The notes beneath the pieces are model-generated. The model was not told the origin of the DNA and did not search any database. It saw only the letters and a program-made list of their open reading frames with translations. DNA of 64,000 bases from Massilia terrae (GTDB lineage Bacteria > Pseudomonadota > Gammaproteobacteria > Burkholderiales > Burkholderiaceae_D). Position 1 is the stretch's first letter, and every line of letters begins with the position of its first letter. Shown here in pieces: positions 56,075-64,000 of this stretch. The position numbers and the translations under genes were made by a program. The stretch covers positions 248,001-312,000 of the forward strand of contig NZ_JANUGU010000003.1 of NCBI RefSeq assembly GCF_024753145.1, read 5' to 3'.

Positions 56075-56611
56075 ATGGAACAATTTCACGGCACCACCAT
56101 CGTGAGCGTGCGCCGCGGCGCCCAGGTCGCCCTCGGCGGCGACGGTCAGGTGACTCTCGGCAACGTCGTCATGAAGGGCTCGGCGCGCAAGGTGCGCACC
56201 CTGTACCAGGGCAAGGTCCTGTGCGGCTTCGCCGGCGCCACCGCCGACGCCTTCACCCTGCTCGACCGTTTCGAGGCCAAGCTGGAAAAACACCAGGGCA
56301 ACCTGCTGCGCGCCTCGGTCGAGCTGGCCAAGGACTGGCGCACCGACCGCATGCTGCGCAAGCTGGAAGCGATGCTGCTGGTCGCCGACCGCGAGAAGAC
56401 CCTGATCCTGACCGGCAACGGCGACGTGCTCGAACCCGAGGACGGCATCGGCGCCATCGGCTCCGGCGGCGTGTACGCGCAGTCGGCGGCCAAGGCGCTG
56501 CTGGAGAACACCGAGATGGCGCCGGCCGAGGTGGTCAAGAAAGCCCTGACCATCGCCGGCGAGCTGTGCATCTACACCAACCTGTCCCACATCATCGAAA
56601 CGCTCGAGTAA
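56075..56611 (+). CDS. hslV: ATP-dependent protease subunit HslV
   Basis: The 178-residue peptidase carries a six-residue propeptide (MEQFHG) and the catalytic Thr7 at the start of [23 protein letters not shown]. It forms the proteolytic core of the HslUV complex in the cytoplasm. The start has an AGAGGCAAAG site. The gene for its ATPase partner follows after 12 bases. Confidence 0.97.
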   Translation: MEQFHGTTIVSVRRGAQVALGGDGQVTLGNVVMKGSARKVRTLYQGKVLCGFAGATADAFTLLDRFEAKLEKHQGNLLRASVELAKDWRTDRMLRKLEAMLLVADREKTLILTGNGDVLEPEDGIGAIGSGGVYAQSAAKALLENTEMAPAEVVKKALTIAGELCIYTNLSHIIETLE

Positions 56612-56623
56612 GCGGCCCGCACC

Positions 56624-57958
56624 ATGAACATGACACCCCAGGAAATCGTTTCCGAACTGGACAAGCACGTGGTCGGCCAGGCCAAGGCCAAGCGCGCCGT
56701 CTCGATCGCCCTGCGCAACCGCTGGCGCCGCCAGCAGGTCGAGGAGCCGCTGCGCCACGAGATCACGCCCAAGAACATCCTGATGATCGGCCCGACCGGG
56801 GTCGGCAAGACCGAGATCGCGCGCCGCCTGGCCAAGCTGGCCGACGCCCCCTTCATCAAGATCGAAGCGACCAAGTTCACCGAAGTGGGCTACGTCGGGC
56901 GCGACGTCGACACCATCGTGCGCGACCTGATCGACATCGGCATCAAGCAGACCCGCGCCACCGAGATGAAGAAGGTGCGCCAGCGCGCCGAGGACGCCGC
57001 CGAGGACCGCGTGATCGACATCCTGGTGCCGCCGCCGCGCGACTTCGGCTTCAACGTCGCCGCCGACGGCGCCAAGGAAGCCGACACCACGCGCCAGACC
57101 TTCCGCAAGCGCCTGCGCGAGGGCCTGCTGGACGAGCGCGACATCGAGATCGAAGTGGCCGAGGCCGGCCCCAACATGGAGATCATGGCGCCGCCCGGCA
57201 TGGAAGAGATGACCGAGCAGATCAAGAGCATGTTCGCCGGGGTCGGCGCCGGCCGCAAGAAGCCGCGCAAGATGAAGATCAGGGAAGCGCTCAAGGTGCT
57301 GGCCGAGGAGGAAGCGGCGCGCCTGATCAACGACGAGGAGCTCAAGCAGAAGGCGATCGCCAACGTCGAGCAGAACGGCATCGTGTTCCTCGACGAGATC
57401 GACAAGATCGCCGCACGCGCCGAGCATGGCGGGGCCGACGTCTCGCGCGCCGGCGTGCAGCGCGACCTGCTGCCGCTGGTCGAGGGCACCACGGTCAACA
57501 CCAAGTACGGCATGATCCGCACCGACCACATCCTGTTCATCGCCTCGGGCGCCTTCCACCTGTCCAAGCCCTCGGACCTGATTCCGGAGCTGCAGGGGCG
57601 TTTCCCGATCCGGGTCGAGCTCGAATCGCTGTCGATCGATGATTTCGTCAGCATCCTGACCTCGACCGACGCCAGCCTGACCAAGCAATACCAGGCCTTG
57701 CTGGCGACCGAAGGCGTGCAGCTGGAGTTCGCGCAAGACGGCATCCATCGCCTGGCCGAGATCGCGTTCTCGGTCAACGAGCGCACCGAGAACATCGGCG
57801 CGCGGCGCCTGTACACGGTGATGGAAAAGCTGCTCGAAGAGATCTCCTTCACCGCGGCGGGCGCGAGCGGCAAGACGGTCACCGTCGACACGGCCTACGT
57901 CAACGAGCGCCTGGACAAGCTGGCGGTGAACGAAGACCTGTCGCGTTATGTGCTGTAA
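56624..57958 (+). CDS. hslU: ATP-dependent protease ATPase subunit HslU
   Basis: The 444-residue AAA+ unfoldase has Walker [15 protein letters not shown] (about 53-66), an I domain (about 110-235), Walker [11 protein letters not shown], and the C-terminal LSRYVL tail that docks on HslV. It is the second gene of the hslVU operon. Confidence 0.97.
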   Translation: MNMTPQEIVSELDKHVVGQAKAKRAVSIALRNRWRRQQVEEPLRHEITPKNILMIGPTGVGKTEIARRLAKLADAPFIKIEATKFTEVGYVGRDVDTIVRDLIDIGIKQTRATEMKKVRQRAEDAAEDRVIDILVPPPRDFGFNVAADGAKEADTTRQTFRKRLREGLLDERDIEIEVAEAGPNMEIMAPPGMEEMTEQIKSMFAGVGAGRKKPRKMKIREALKVLAEEEAARLINDEELKQKAIANVEQNGIVFLDEIDKIAARAEHGGADVSRAGVQRDLLPLVEGTTVNTKYGMIRTDHILFIASGAFHLSKPSDLIPELQGRFPIRVELESLSIDDFVSILTSTDASLTKQYQALLATEGVQLEFAQDGIHRLAEIAFSVNERTENIGARRLYTVMEKLLEEISFTAAGASGKTVTVDTAYVNERLDKLAVNEDLSRYVL

Positions 57959-57983
57959 TTCGGGGCTGTAGCGAGGCGAAGGC

Positions 57984-58193
57984 ATGGCGAACAAGGCTCT
58001 GGCCACCCGGCAGAAGATGCGCTTGCTCGCCAAGCCCGGCCCGCCCACGCCCATCGGCAAGCCGCGCAATCCGTTTGCCGGCTTCGCCAAGAACCGTTCG
58101 GCTGGCGCGCACGTGAAGACCGAGGCCGCCCAGCGTGCCGAGGCCAAGCGGGCGCTGAAGAAGGTGCCGCTCAAGGCCGAGGACGACGAGTAA
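57984..58193 (+). CDS. Small basic protein of unknown function
   Basis: The 69-residue product is Lys/Ala/Pro-rich (ANKALATRQKMRLLAKPGPPTPIGKPRNPFAGFAK, KTEAAQRAEAKRALKKVPLK) with a highly charged C-terminus. A GCGAAGG site precedes the ATG. It follows hslU by 25 bases and may be cotranscribed. Nucleic-acid binding would fit the charge, but no family is recognised. Confidence 0.55.
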   Translation: MANKALATRQKMRLLAKPGPPTPIGKPRNPFAGFAKNRSAGAHVKTEAAQRAEAKRALKKVPLKAEDDE

Positions 58194-58206
58194 GGCTATT
58201 GTCCGC

Positions 58207-58236
58207 ACGTCGTCCCGGCGCAGGCCGGGACGACAG
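58207..58236. repeat. REP-like palindrome
   Basis: TCCCGGCGCAGGCCGGGA core with CGTCGTC/GACGACAG arms, a member of the second subtype of the dispersed repeat family. It lies just after the small basic protein gene. Confidence 0.7.
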
Positions 58237-58444
58237 TTGAAGTGATTGGTGACTTTTAGCTTGGCCGCCTGCGGACGCCCACACCGGGCGCCCGCGATCA
58301 GGCCATTCTTGCTGCGCGCCAGCGCCCGGCTGGCGGCGGAATCGGGAGAGTGGGCACGTCCTGTGCCCACCGCGCTGGGACAGCCCATGTCCTGTCCAGC
58401 GCATGGATGCAGTCTCCACAGTTCAGCCGGCTTGCGCCAGCGGC

Positions 58445-58494
58445 TTGTGCGAAGTACCGCCTCGTTGTACATTCGGTACAGCCTGACAGTACCG
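58445..58494 (+). promoter_or_regulatory. Promoter with three GGTAC/GTACC half-sites, candidate autoregulatory operator
   Basis: TTGTGC (58445-58450) and TACATT (58468-58473) are separated by 17 bases, a good sigma-70 promoter. AGTACCG (58453-58459) lies in the spacer, CGGTACA (58474-58480) directly after the -10, and CAGTACCG (58487-58494) further on. The first two form an inverted repeat around the -10 region and the second and third another. This placement suits repression by the regulator encoded 21 bases downstream. Confidence 0.6.
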
Positions 58495-58514
58495 ATTCCC
58501 TTCAACGAGGTCCC

Positions 58515-59246
58515 ATGAGCTCTCCCGAACTAATCCTGGACGTGCTGCGCGCCGAACTGCGCGGCGCCGGCATCACCTACAAGGCCCTGGCCGAGCGCAT
58601 CGGCATGAGCGAGTCCTCGGTCAAGCGCATGTTCGGGCAAAAGGATATGGCGCTGACCCGGCTGGCGCAGATCTGCACCGCCTGCGGCATCGCGCTGGAG
58701 GACGTGCTGCGCCGCGCCGCCGACTCGCGCGCCGCCGCCGACACCCTCACCCTGCTGCAGGAAAAATCGCTGGTCGCGCAGCCGCAGCTGCTGCTGGTGG
58801 CGATCTGCTGCCTCGGCCACTGGAGCCTGGAGCAGATGGTCGAGACCTACCGCATCAGCACCACCGAGTGCATCCGTTACCTGGCCGAGCTGGACCGGCT
58901 GGGCCTGATCGAGCTGAAGCCGCTCAACCGCTACAGCATGCGCGTCTCGAACGCCTTCCGCTGGCTGCCGGACGGGCCGGTGCAGCAGTTCTTCCGCGAG
59001 CATGTGGTGGCGGATTATTTCAGCGGCCGTTTCGACGGCCAGGGGGAAGCCTTGATGTGCCTGCCGGCGCGGCTGTCCCTGTCGAGCGCGCACGAGCTGG
59101 CGCACAAGCTGCACCAGCTGGCCGGCGACCTCGCCCGCATGCACCGCAACGACCGGCGCCTGGCGCCGGAGGAGCGCGATGGGTTCACCTTGCTGCTCGG
59201 GTTCCGGTCGTGGGAGTTTGCGGCGTTCACGGCGCTGCGGCGCTAA
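58515..59246 (+). CDS. XRE-family transcriptional regulator
   Basis: The 243-residue protein has a Cro/C1-type helix-turn-helix at residues about 5-65 (LRAELRGAGITYKALAERIGMSESSVKRMFGQKDMALTRLAQICTAC). A C-terminal region follows (about 95-235) with YRISTTECIRYLAELDRLGLIELKPLNRYSMRV, possibly a winged-helix or sensor part. The ATG has a GAGG site. Half-sites in its own promoter suggest autoregulation. It is convergent with the patatin gene. Confidence 0.85.
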   Translation: MSSPELILDVLRAELRGAGITYKALAERIGMSESSVKRMFGQKDMALTRLAQICTACGIALEDVLRRAADSRAAADTLTLLQEKSLVAQPQLLLVAICCLGHWSLEQMVETYRISTTECIRYLAELDRLGLIELKPLNRYSMRVSNAFRWLPDGPVQQFFREHVVADYFSGRFDGQGEALMCLPARLSLSSAHELAHKLHQLAGDLARMHRNDRRLAPEERDGFTLLLGFRSWEFAAFTALRR

Positions 59247-59270
59247 TGGCGCAGCGCGCGCTCCAGACAG

Positions 59271-59376
59271 ACCGTCGTTCCCGCGCAGGCGGGAACCCCA
59301 TTTTGCGAGCAGGCCACCGCGATTTAACGTAGCGGTACGCGTGCAAAATGGGATTCCCGCGTGCGCGGGAATGACG
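59271..59376. repeat. BIME-like pair of REP palindromes, paralogue of 37530-37635
   Basis: TTCCCGCGCAGGCGGGAA and ATTCCCGCGTGCGCGGGAAT palindromes enclose GCCACCGCGATTTAACG. The first 25 bases match the copy at 37530 exactly, and the interior and CAAAATGGG junction are shared with sequence drift. It lies between convergent genes. Confidence 0.75.
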
Positions 59377-59405
59377 ATCTCTCTTAGAACGACATGTGGG
59401 CAGCG

Positions 59406-61631
59406 CTACCAGATCGGGCCGAGATACAGATACAAGGTCCGGTCCCCATCTTTCGTCGCCCCTGCCCCGAAATACGCCGGCCCAAACCGCGTATCCAGCG
59501 ACAGGAACGCACTCCCCGCCTGTTTGACCGTATTCGCGCGCAGCGGATGCACACCGTTGTACGCGCCGCCCGCCTCCAGCGAAAAGCCCAGGTGCACGGT
59601 GCCGCCGATGGTGAGCGGCAGCGCGCCGATGCGCCGCGCCAGCACCACCCGCCCGAATGCGATGCCCTGCCCCTCGACCGAATCGGCCGGGGTGCCGGAG
59701 ATGCGCAGGAAGCCGCCCAGGCTGAGCGGCGCCGAGCCGCGCTGCGCGCGCGCCCACTCCGCGTACACGTGCCCGGCCCAGTTGGTGGTGTGCACCGCCG
59801 CCATCGCCGCCACCGAGGACCGCGCCAGCGACGTCGGTTGCGACCGGCTGGCCGGCGAGCGCTCGACCGTCGCATCCAGCAGCACGCCGCGGGTCGGGAA
59901 GGCCAGCGAATCGAGCGTGTCGACCCGGTAGCGGACGAAGTGCGTGGTGTCGTACACGTAGGCAGCCGGCTGGTCGGCCTGCGGGATCAGGGTCTGCACC
60001 CGCGCGCGCTGGCGCGTCGCGCCCAGCTGCAGGTCGCCCCAGTCGCCCAGCTCGCGCCCCAGCACCGCGGTCGCGCCAAAGCTGTCGAGACCCGTGCGCG
60101 CCACCCGCCGCCCTTCCGAAAACAGGTCGCTCGACTGCGAGCCGTACTGCAGCGACGGCGCCACATACCATGTCGAACCCGGCGACAGCGGCTGCCAGAA
60201 CTGGGTGCCGAGCGCGCGCTGGTCGCCCACCCGCAGCACGCTGCGCAGCTCCGCGCCGGAATCGTTGATCGACGAGCGCACGTGCATCAGCTTGAGCGCG
60301 AAACTGTTGGCGTCGTTGAAGTCGCTGCCCAGCTCCAGCCCGACCCGCACGCGGCTGTTGGCCCAGCTGGCCTCGGTCGCGCGCACGGTGACGTCGCGCT
60401 GGCCATCGGCTTCGCGGATGTCGGTCTCGACCCGCTCGACGTCGCCGCGCCCGTACAGGCGGTCGGCGCGGCGCACGATCTCGGCCTGGCTCAGCGCCTC
60501 GCCCTCCTTCAGGCCCGACTGCTTTTCCAGCGCCTTCGGATTGATGCGGCCGACGCTCTCGACCTCGACCCGGCGCAGCGGCAGCGCGGGATCGAAGGCC
60601 GACGGCGCCGCCAGCCGGTGGTGTTCGAACTGCGCGTACTGCTCCGGCGTCACCGCCAGCGGCAGCAGGCGCGCGGCCAGCTGGCGCGCGGCCTGCTCGC
60701 CGGCGGCGATGGCCTGGCCGGCGCGCGCGAAGTCGAGGAAGCCGGTGCCGTCCAGCTTGGGCGCAATCAGCACGTCCTGCGGCTTGAGCTCCTTGAGCGA
60801 GCGCTGCACGTTCTGCTCGGTCAGGATGTTGAGCATCTGCTGGGCCACGCCGACCGCGGTGCCGAGCGACTTCTCGGGCGCCAGCGGGGTACCGACGTTG
60901 ACCGCGATGACGATGTCGGCGCCCATCTCGTGTGCCATGTCGACCGGCAGGTTGCGCACCAGGCCGCCGTCGGCGACGAGGTGGCCGGCGACCCGCACCG
61001 GCGCGAACACCCCCGGCACCGCCAGCGAGGCGCGCATCGCGGTGAACAGCGGCGCCTTCGCCAGCTCGACCAGCTGGCCGGTGACGAGGTCCGAGGCCAC
61101 CGTGCGGAACGGCAGCGCCAGCTGGTCGACCGGGGTCTCGCGCGTGCCCGGCGGCAGTAGCCGGCCCATGGCCTGCTCCAGCGTGGCATTGCTGGCGGCG
61201 GAAGGCGGCGAGGTGACGCCCTCATCATGGTGCACGCCGAACTCGATCCGGGACGGCAGCAGCTGGTCTTCCTCGCGGCGCCGGAACACCAGCGTGTCGC
61301 GCGAGGGCCGGTCGGCGATCACGTCTTCCCAGTCGGTGTTGCGGGCCAGGTCCTCGATCTGCGCGACCGGCGTGCCGGCCGCGTAGGCGCCGCCGATCAC
61401 GCCGCCCATGCTGGTGCCGACCACGATGTCGATCGGCACCCGCATCTCCTGCAGCACGCGCAGCACGCCGATGTGGGCGAAGCCGCGCGCGCCGCCGCCG
61501 GACAGCACCAGCGCGACGCGCGGCCGCGGCGGCGCCGCATCGGGCGCGGCGAAAGCTGAAAACGAGAGGAAGAAGACCGCGCACGCCGCCAGCAGGCGCT
61601 GGCGCTGGCGGCGCCGGGAATGGCGCGTCAA
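59406..61631 (-). CDS. Patatin-like phospholipase fused to an outer-membrane barrel (PlpD-like)
   Basis: The 741-residue protein has a signal peptide (ending AFA, residue 28) and a patatin domain (about 37-330). Oxyanion loop GGGARG (45-50), catalytic GTSMGG (Ser74) and DGGLVRNLPV are all present. A POTRA-like segment (about 350-425; VESVGRINPKALEKQSGLKEGEALSQAEI) and a BamA-type beta-barrel follow to the terminal Trp. This is the order of type Vd autotransporter PlpD, which exposes or releases a phospholipase A. Translation must begin at TTG, as no ATG precedes the catalytic loop. The start lies four bases after the gspC-like stop. Confidence 0.88.
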   Translation of the reverse strand: MTRHSRRRQRQRLLAACAVFFLSFSAFAAPDAAPPRPRVALVLSGGGARGFAHIGVLRVLQEMRVPIDIVVGTSMGGVIGGAYAAGTPVAQIEDLARNTDWEDVIADRPSRDTLVFRRREEDQLLPSRIEFGVHHDEGVTSPPSAASNATLEQAMGRLLPPGTRETPVDQLALPFRTVASDLVTGQLVELAKAPLFTAMRASLAVPGVFAPVRVAGHLVADGGLVRNLPVDMAHEMGADIVIAVNVGTPLAPEKSLGTAVGVAQQMLNILTEQNVQRSLKELKPQDVLIAPKLDGTGFLDFARAGQAIAAGEQAARQLAARLLPLAVTPEQYAQFEHHRLAAPSAFDPALPLRRVEVESVGRINPKALEKQSGLKEGEALSQAEIVRRADRLYGRGDVERVETDIREADGQRDVTVRATEASWANSRVRVGLELGSDFNDANSFALKLMHVRSSINDSGAELRSVLRVGDQRALGTQFWQPLSPGSTWYVAPSLQYGSQSSDLFSEGRRVARTGLDSFGATAVLGRELGDWGDLQLGATRQRARVQTLIPQADQPAAYVYDTTHFVRYRVDTLDSLAFPTRGVLLDATVERSPASRSQPTSLARSSVAAMAAVHTTNWAGHVYAEWARAQRGSAPLSLGGFLRISGTPADSVEGQGIAFGRVVLARRIGALPLTIGGTVHLGFSLEAGGAYNGVHPLRANTVKQAGSAFLSLDTRFGPAYFGAGATKDGDRTLYLYLGPIW

Positions 61632-61635
61632 GGCG

Positions 61636-62379
61636 TCAGCGCGACGTCGGCGGCTGGACGTTGGGCGAGCGGATCGGCTGCGGCATCTGCACCGGCGCCG
61701 ACGGCGTCCCGACCGGCGTGACCGAGGAACCGGGCGGATTGACGGGGGCGCCCGGGGTGATGGCGGCAGGCGGCGACACCGGTGCGGTGGTGGCCGGCCG
61801 CGCGACCTGCGGCACCGGCCCCATGTTCAGCGGCGGATTGGTGGCCGACGGCGGCGGCGGCGCCTGGTCGTGCGCGCCGACCTCGCCATGGCCGGCTTCG
61901 ACGCCGGCGTCCATCTGCGGTTCCGGCACCGAAGTCATGGGAGCCGGGGCCGCCGCGGCGGCAGCGCCGCCCATCGGGGTGGCGGCCTTGGTGTCCGGCG
62001 CCAGCTCGATGCGCTTCATGACGCCGCCGTCGGACAGCATCACGAAGCGCGGGTGCACCTCGGTCACCGACACGCCCGGCGCCAGCTCCTTGCCGATCGC
62101 CAGCGCCTTGGCCGGCGCGCCATTGGCCGAGATGATCGCCACGCTGCGCGCGCCGTCGGCGATCACGCCGGTCAGCGTGTAATTGGCCGCGACCTCGGTC
62201 GCAGCCTGGCCGCCGAACAGGGTGGCGGCGGCGTCCATGCCGGGATCGGGCAGCGCCGCCACCGGCGCCGCCGCCAGCGGACGCTGCGGCGGTTTGTAGA
62301 ACTGCAGAACCCAGTAGGCGATCGAGGCGGCCAGCGCGATCAGGGCAACCAGGGTCAGGACGATGGGCAGACGCTTCAT
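61636..62379 (-). CDS. GspC-like type II secretion protein
   Basis: The 247-residue protein has one N-terminal transmembrane helix (IVLTLVALIALAASIAYWVLQF) and a homology-region-like domain (about 50-125; ATLFGGQAATEVAANYTLTGVIADGARSVAIISANGAPAKALAIG, read in parts). A Pro/Ala/Thr-rich tail follows with no PDZ domain. It lies 11 bases after gspF and is followed four bases later by the patatin gene. In type II systems GspC links the inner-membrane platform to the secretin. The short PDZ-less form is common in betaproteobacteria. Confidence 0.75.
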   Translation of the reverse strand: MKRLPIVLTLVALIALAASIAYWVLQFYKPPQRPLAAAPVAALPDPGMDAAATLFGGQAATEVAANYTLTGVIADGARSVAIISANGAPAKALAIGKELAPGVSVTEVHPRFVMLSDGGVMKRIELAPDTKAATPMGGAAAAAAPAPMTSVPEPQMDAGVEAGHGEVGAHDQAPPPPSATNPPLNMGPVPQVARPATTAPVSPPAAITPGAPVNPPGSSVTPVGTPSAPVQMPQPIRSPNVQPPTSR

Positions 62380-62390
62380 TAGGTTCCTCG

Positions 62391-63611
62391 TTAGCGCACG
62401 AGCTGGTTGATTTCGATGATGGGCATGAGCACGGCCAGCACGATCAGCAGCACCACCAGGCCCATGGCCAGGATCAGCACCGGCTCGAGCAGGCCAGCGA
62501 TGGTGAGGGTGCGCCGTTCGAGGTCGGCCTGCTGGGCGTTGGCGGCCCGCTCCAGCATCTGCGGCAGTTCGCCGGTGATCTCGCCGGCGCGGATCATGTG
62601 CACCAGCATCGGCGGGAAGTGCTTCTGCGCCGACAGCGCGCGCGCCAGGCTGACGCCTTCGCGCACGCTGCCGGTGGCCTGCTCGACCAGGTTGCGCATG
62701 GCGACGTTGGACAGGGTGTCGCGGCTGGTGTCGAGCGCGCGCAGGATCGGCACGCCGGAGCCGGTGGTGATCGCCAGCGTGCTGGCGAAGCGCGCCGTGT
62801 TCATGCTGCGCTCGAACTTGCCGTAGATCGGCGCGTCCAGCAGCCAGGTATGCCAGCGCAGCTTGAGCGCCGGGTTGCGCAGCGCGCGCCGCCACAGCCA
62901 GAAGGCGCCCGCGATCAGGATGCCGACGTAGATACCGTAGGCGCGCACGAAGTTCGACACCGACAGCATCACGATGGTCAGGAAGGGCAGCTTCTGCTTG
63001 GTGTTGGCGAACACCGACACGATCTGCGGCACCACGTAGGTGAGCAGGAAGATCACGATCGCAAACGCGACGAAGGTGACGATGGCCGGATAGGTGAAGG
63101 CCAGGCGCACCTTCTGCACCAGCGCGTTGCGGCGTTCGATGTAGTCGGCGAGGCGCGACAGCACCCGCGCCAGTTGGCCGATCTGTTCGCCCGAGGCGAC
63201 CAGCGCGCGGTAGATCTCGGCGAAGTCGCGCGGGTGGCGCGACAGCGCGGCCGAGAACGAGGCGCCGCCGATCACTTCCGAACGGATCGAGGCGATCAGG
63301 TCGCGCAGGTAGGGCCGCTCGGCCTGTTCCAGCAGCGCGGTGAAAGCCTGCTCCAGCGGCAGGCCCGCTTCCAGCAGGCTGGCCAGCTGGCGCGTGAACA
63401 GCGCCAGCTCGTTCTGCGACAGCCGCTCGCCGAAGCCGCGGCTCCTCGCCGCGCCGGCCGCATCCACCTGGGCCGCGATGGCCTCGACCGTGATCGGGGT
63501 CAGGCCCTGGGTGCGCAGGTCGGCGCGCGCCGAGCGCGGGCTGTCGGCGTTGACCACGCCCTTGCGGGTGGCGCCGCCGGCGTCGACGGCTTCGTAGCGA
63601 AATGCCGGCAT
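62391..63611 (-). CDS. gspF: Type II secretion inner-membrane platform protein GspF
   Basis: The 406-residue protein contains two T2SSF domains (about 70-195 and 270-395; FTRQLASLLEAGLPLEQAFTALL and FASTLAITTGSGVPILRALD) and three transmembrane helices, the last near the C-terminus (LILAMGLVVLLIVLAVLMPI). It starts four bases after the gspE stop codon. Confidence 0.95.
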   Translation of the reverse strand: MPAFRYEAVDAGGATRKGVVNADSPRSARADLRTQGLTPITVEAIAAQVDAAGAARSRGFGERLSQNELALFTRQLASLLEAGLPLEQAFTALLEQAERPYLRDLIASIRSEVIGGASFSAALSRHPRDFAEIYRALVASGEQIGQLARVLSRLADYIERRNALVQKVRLAFTYPAIVTFVAFAIVIFLLTYVVPQIVSVFANTKQKLPFLTIVMLSVSNFVRAYGIYVGILIAGAFWLWRRALRNPALKLRWHTWLLDAPIYGKFERSMNTARFASTLAITTGSGVPILRALDTSRDTLSNVAMRNLVEQATGSVREGVSLARALSAQKHFPPMLVHMIRAGEITGELPQMLERAANAQQADLERRTLTIAGLLEPVLILAMGLVVLLIVLAVLMPIIEINQLVR

Positions 63612-63615
63612 CGGG

Positions 63616-64000
63616 TCAGTCCTTGGTCACGCGCAGCAGCTCGGCCTGCGTGGTGACGCCTTCGCGGATCCAGCGCTCGCCGTCCTCGCGCATGGTCTGC
63701 ATGCCGCTCTTCAGCGCGGTATCGCGGATCTCGGACTCGGCCGCCTGGTTGTGGATCTGGCTGCGGATCTGGTCGGTGGTCTCGAGCAGCTCGTAGACCC
63801 CGACCCGGCCCTGGTAGCCGGTGTGGCCGCAGCGCTCGCAGCCGACCGCGTGCCAGCTCTGGCCGTCGAACTTCTTGCAGTAGGGGCAGAGCTTGCGCAC
63901 CAGGCGCTGCGCCATCACGCCCAGCAGCGAAGACGACAGCAGGAAGGGCTCGATGCCCATGTCCAGCAGGCGCGTGACGGCCGAAGCAGCGTCGTTGGTG
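63616..64000 (-). CDS. gspE: Type II secretion ATPase GspE, C-terminal part
   Basis: The last 127 residues of GspE are present: [23 protein letters not shown] is followed by the zinc-binding CPYCKK...[12 protein letters not shown] and the C-terminal [10 protein letters not shown]. The 5' part lies beyond the window. It powers the export apparatus and is the first visible gene of the gspE-gspF-gspC-like-patatin cluster on the minus strand. Confidence 0.95.
   Translation of the reverse strand, partial: TNDAASAVTRLLDMGIEPFLLSSSLLGVMAQRLVRKLCPYCKKFDGQSWHAVGCERCGHTGYQGRVGVYELLETTDQIRSQIHNQAAESEIRDTALKSGMQTMREDGERWIREGVTTQAELLRVTKD

Larger units (their letters stand above)
58194..58514. other. 321-base gap with REP-like repeat, twin hairpins and regulator promoter
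   Basis: A REP-like palindrome (CGTCGTCCCGGCGCAGGCCGGGACGACAG) lies at 58207-58236. At 58350-58370 is a hairpin GTGGGCAC/GTGCCCAC. At about 58374-58399 is a second palindrome (GCTGGGACAG...CTGTCCAGC); the two loops share TGTCCTGT. The last 70 bases hold the promoter and operator of the following regulator. Confidence 0.55.

Noticed and set aside
54515..58174. Long minus-strand frame across the STAS, hslV and hslU genes
   Set aside because: hslV and hslU are unmistakable on the plus strand; the antisense product is compositionally biased and has no recognisable domain.

Overview
The window is a GC-rich chromosomal segment from a betaproteobacterium, most likely the Oxalobacteraceae (Massilia/Telluria/Duganella group). 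This rests on the gene families and gene orders: cobW-dksA-(STAS)-hslV-hslU, dapF...DUF484-xerC, an S-adenosylhomocysteine riboswitch ahead of ahcY followed by a small membrane protein and metF, Burkholderiales-type porins, and the fused indolepyruvate ferredoxin oxidoreductase beside hpd. It is inference from content, not a database match. No tRNA, rRNA, CRISPR array, insertion sequence or prophage was seen.

Layout. 1-2750: end of a membrane cytochrome b, a Tat-exported molybdopterin protein, a periplasmic histidine phosphatase and a LuxR-type regulator. 2796-17186 (minus strand): the dominant accessory feature, a two-gene unit made of a Pro/Thr-repeat lipoprotein followed by a 4208-residue surface/secreted protein built from 14 RTX-like modules and three seven-repeat delta-60 blocks. 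17610-23725: a glycosyltransferase, two exported peptidases (M14 and S41), then an ECF41-type sigma factor with its carboxymuconolactone-decarboxylase partner; each of these two genes has its own matching ECF41-type promoter. 23975-29319: aromatic amino-acid catabolism (hpd, iorAB fusion) with a divergent Lrp regulator. 29525-37504: acetyltransferase, diguanylate cyclase, the slt-SDR-GST-cca operon, and 5-formyltetrahydrofolate cyclo-ligase. 37645-42293: the methyl cycle (metF, holin-like protein, ahcY with SAH riboswitch, metK). A short, lower-GC toxin-tip/immunity-like pair sits between ahcY and metK. 42481-45052: two LpxL-type acyltransferases and dapF with overlapping start/stop codons. 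45353-50382: an accessory block (monooxygenase-like protein, Sel1 protein, two porins) that separates dapF from DUF484-xerC. 52210-58193: CobW GTPase, DksA with an unusual histone-H1-like extension, a STAS protein, HslVU and a small basic protein. 58515-64000: an XRE regulator with an operator-like promoter, a patatin-like outer-membrane protein and the gspE-gspF-gspC-like part of a type II secretion locus.

A family of short palindromic (REP/BIME-like) repeats is scattered between genes, mostly at 3' ends. Large open frames antisense to real genes (the biggest runs opposite the giant gene for nearly 14 kb) are treated as composition artefacts.
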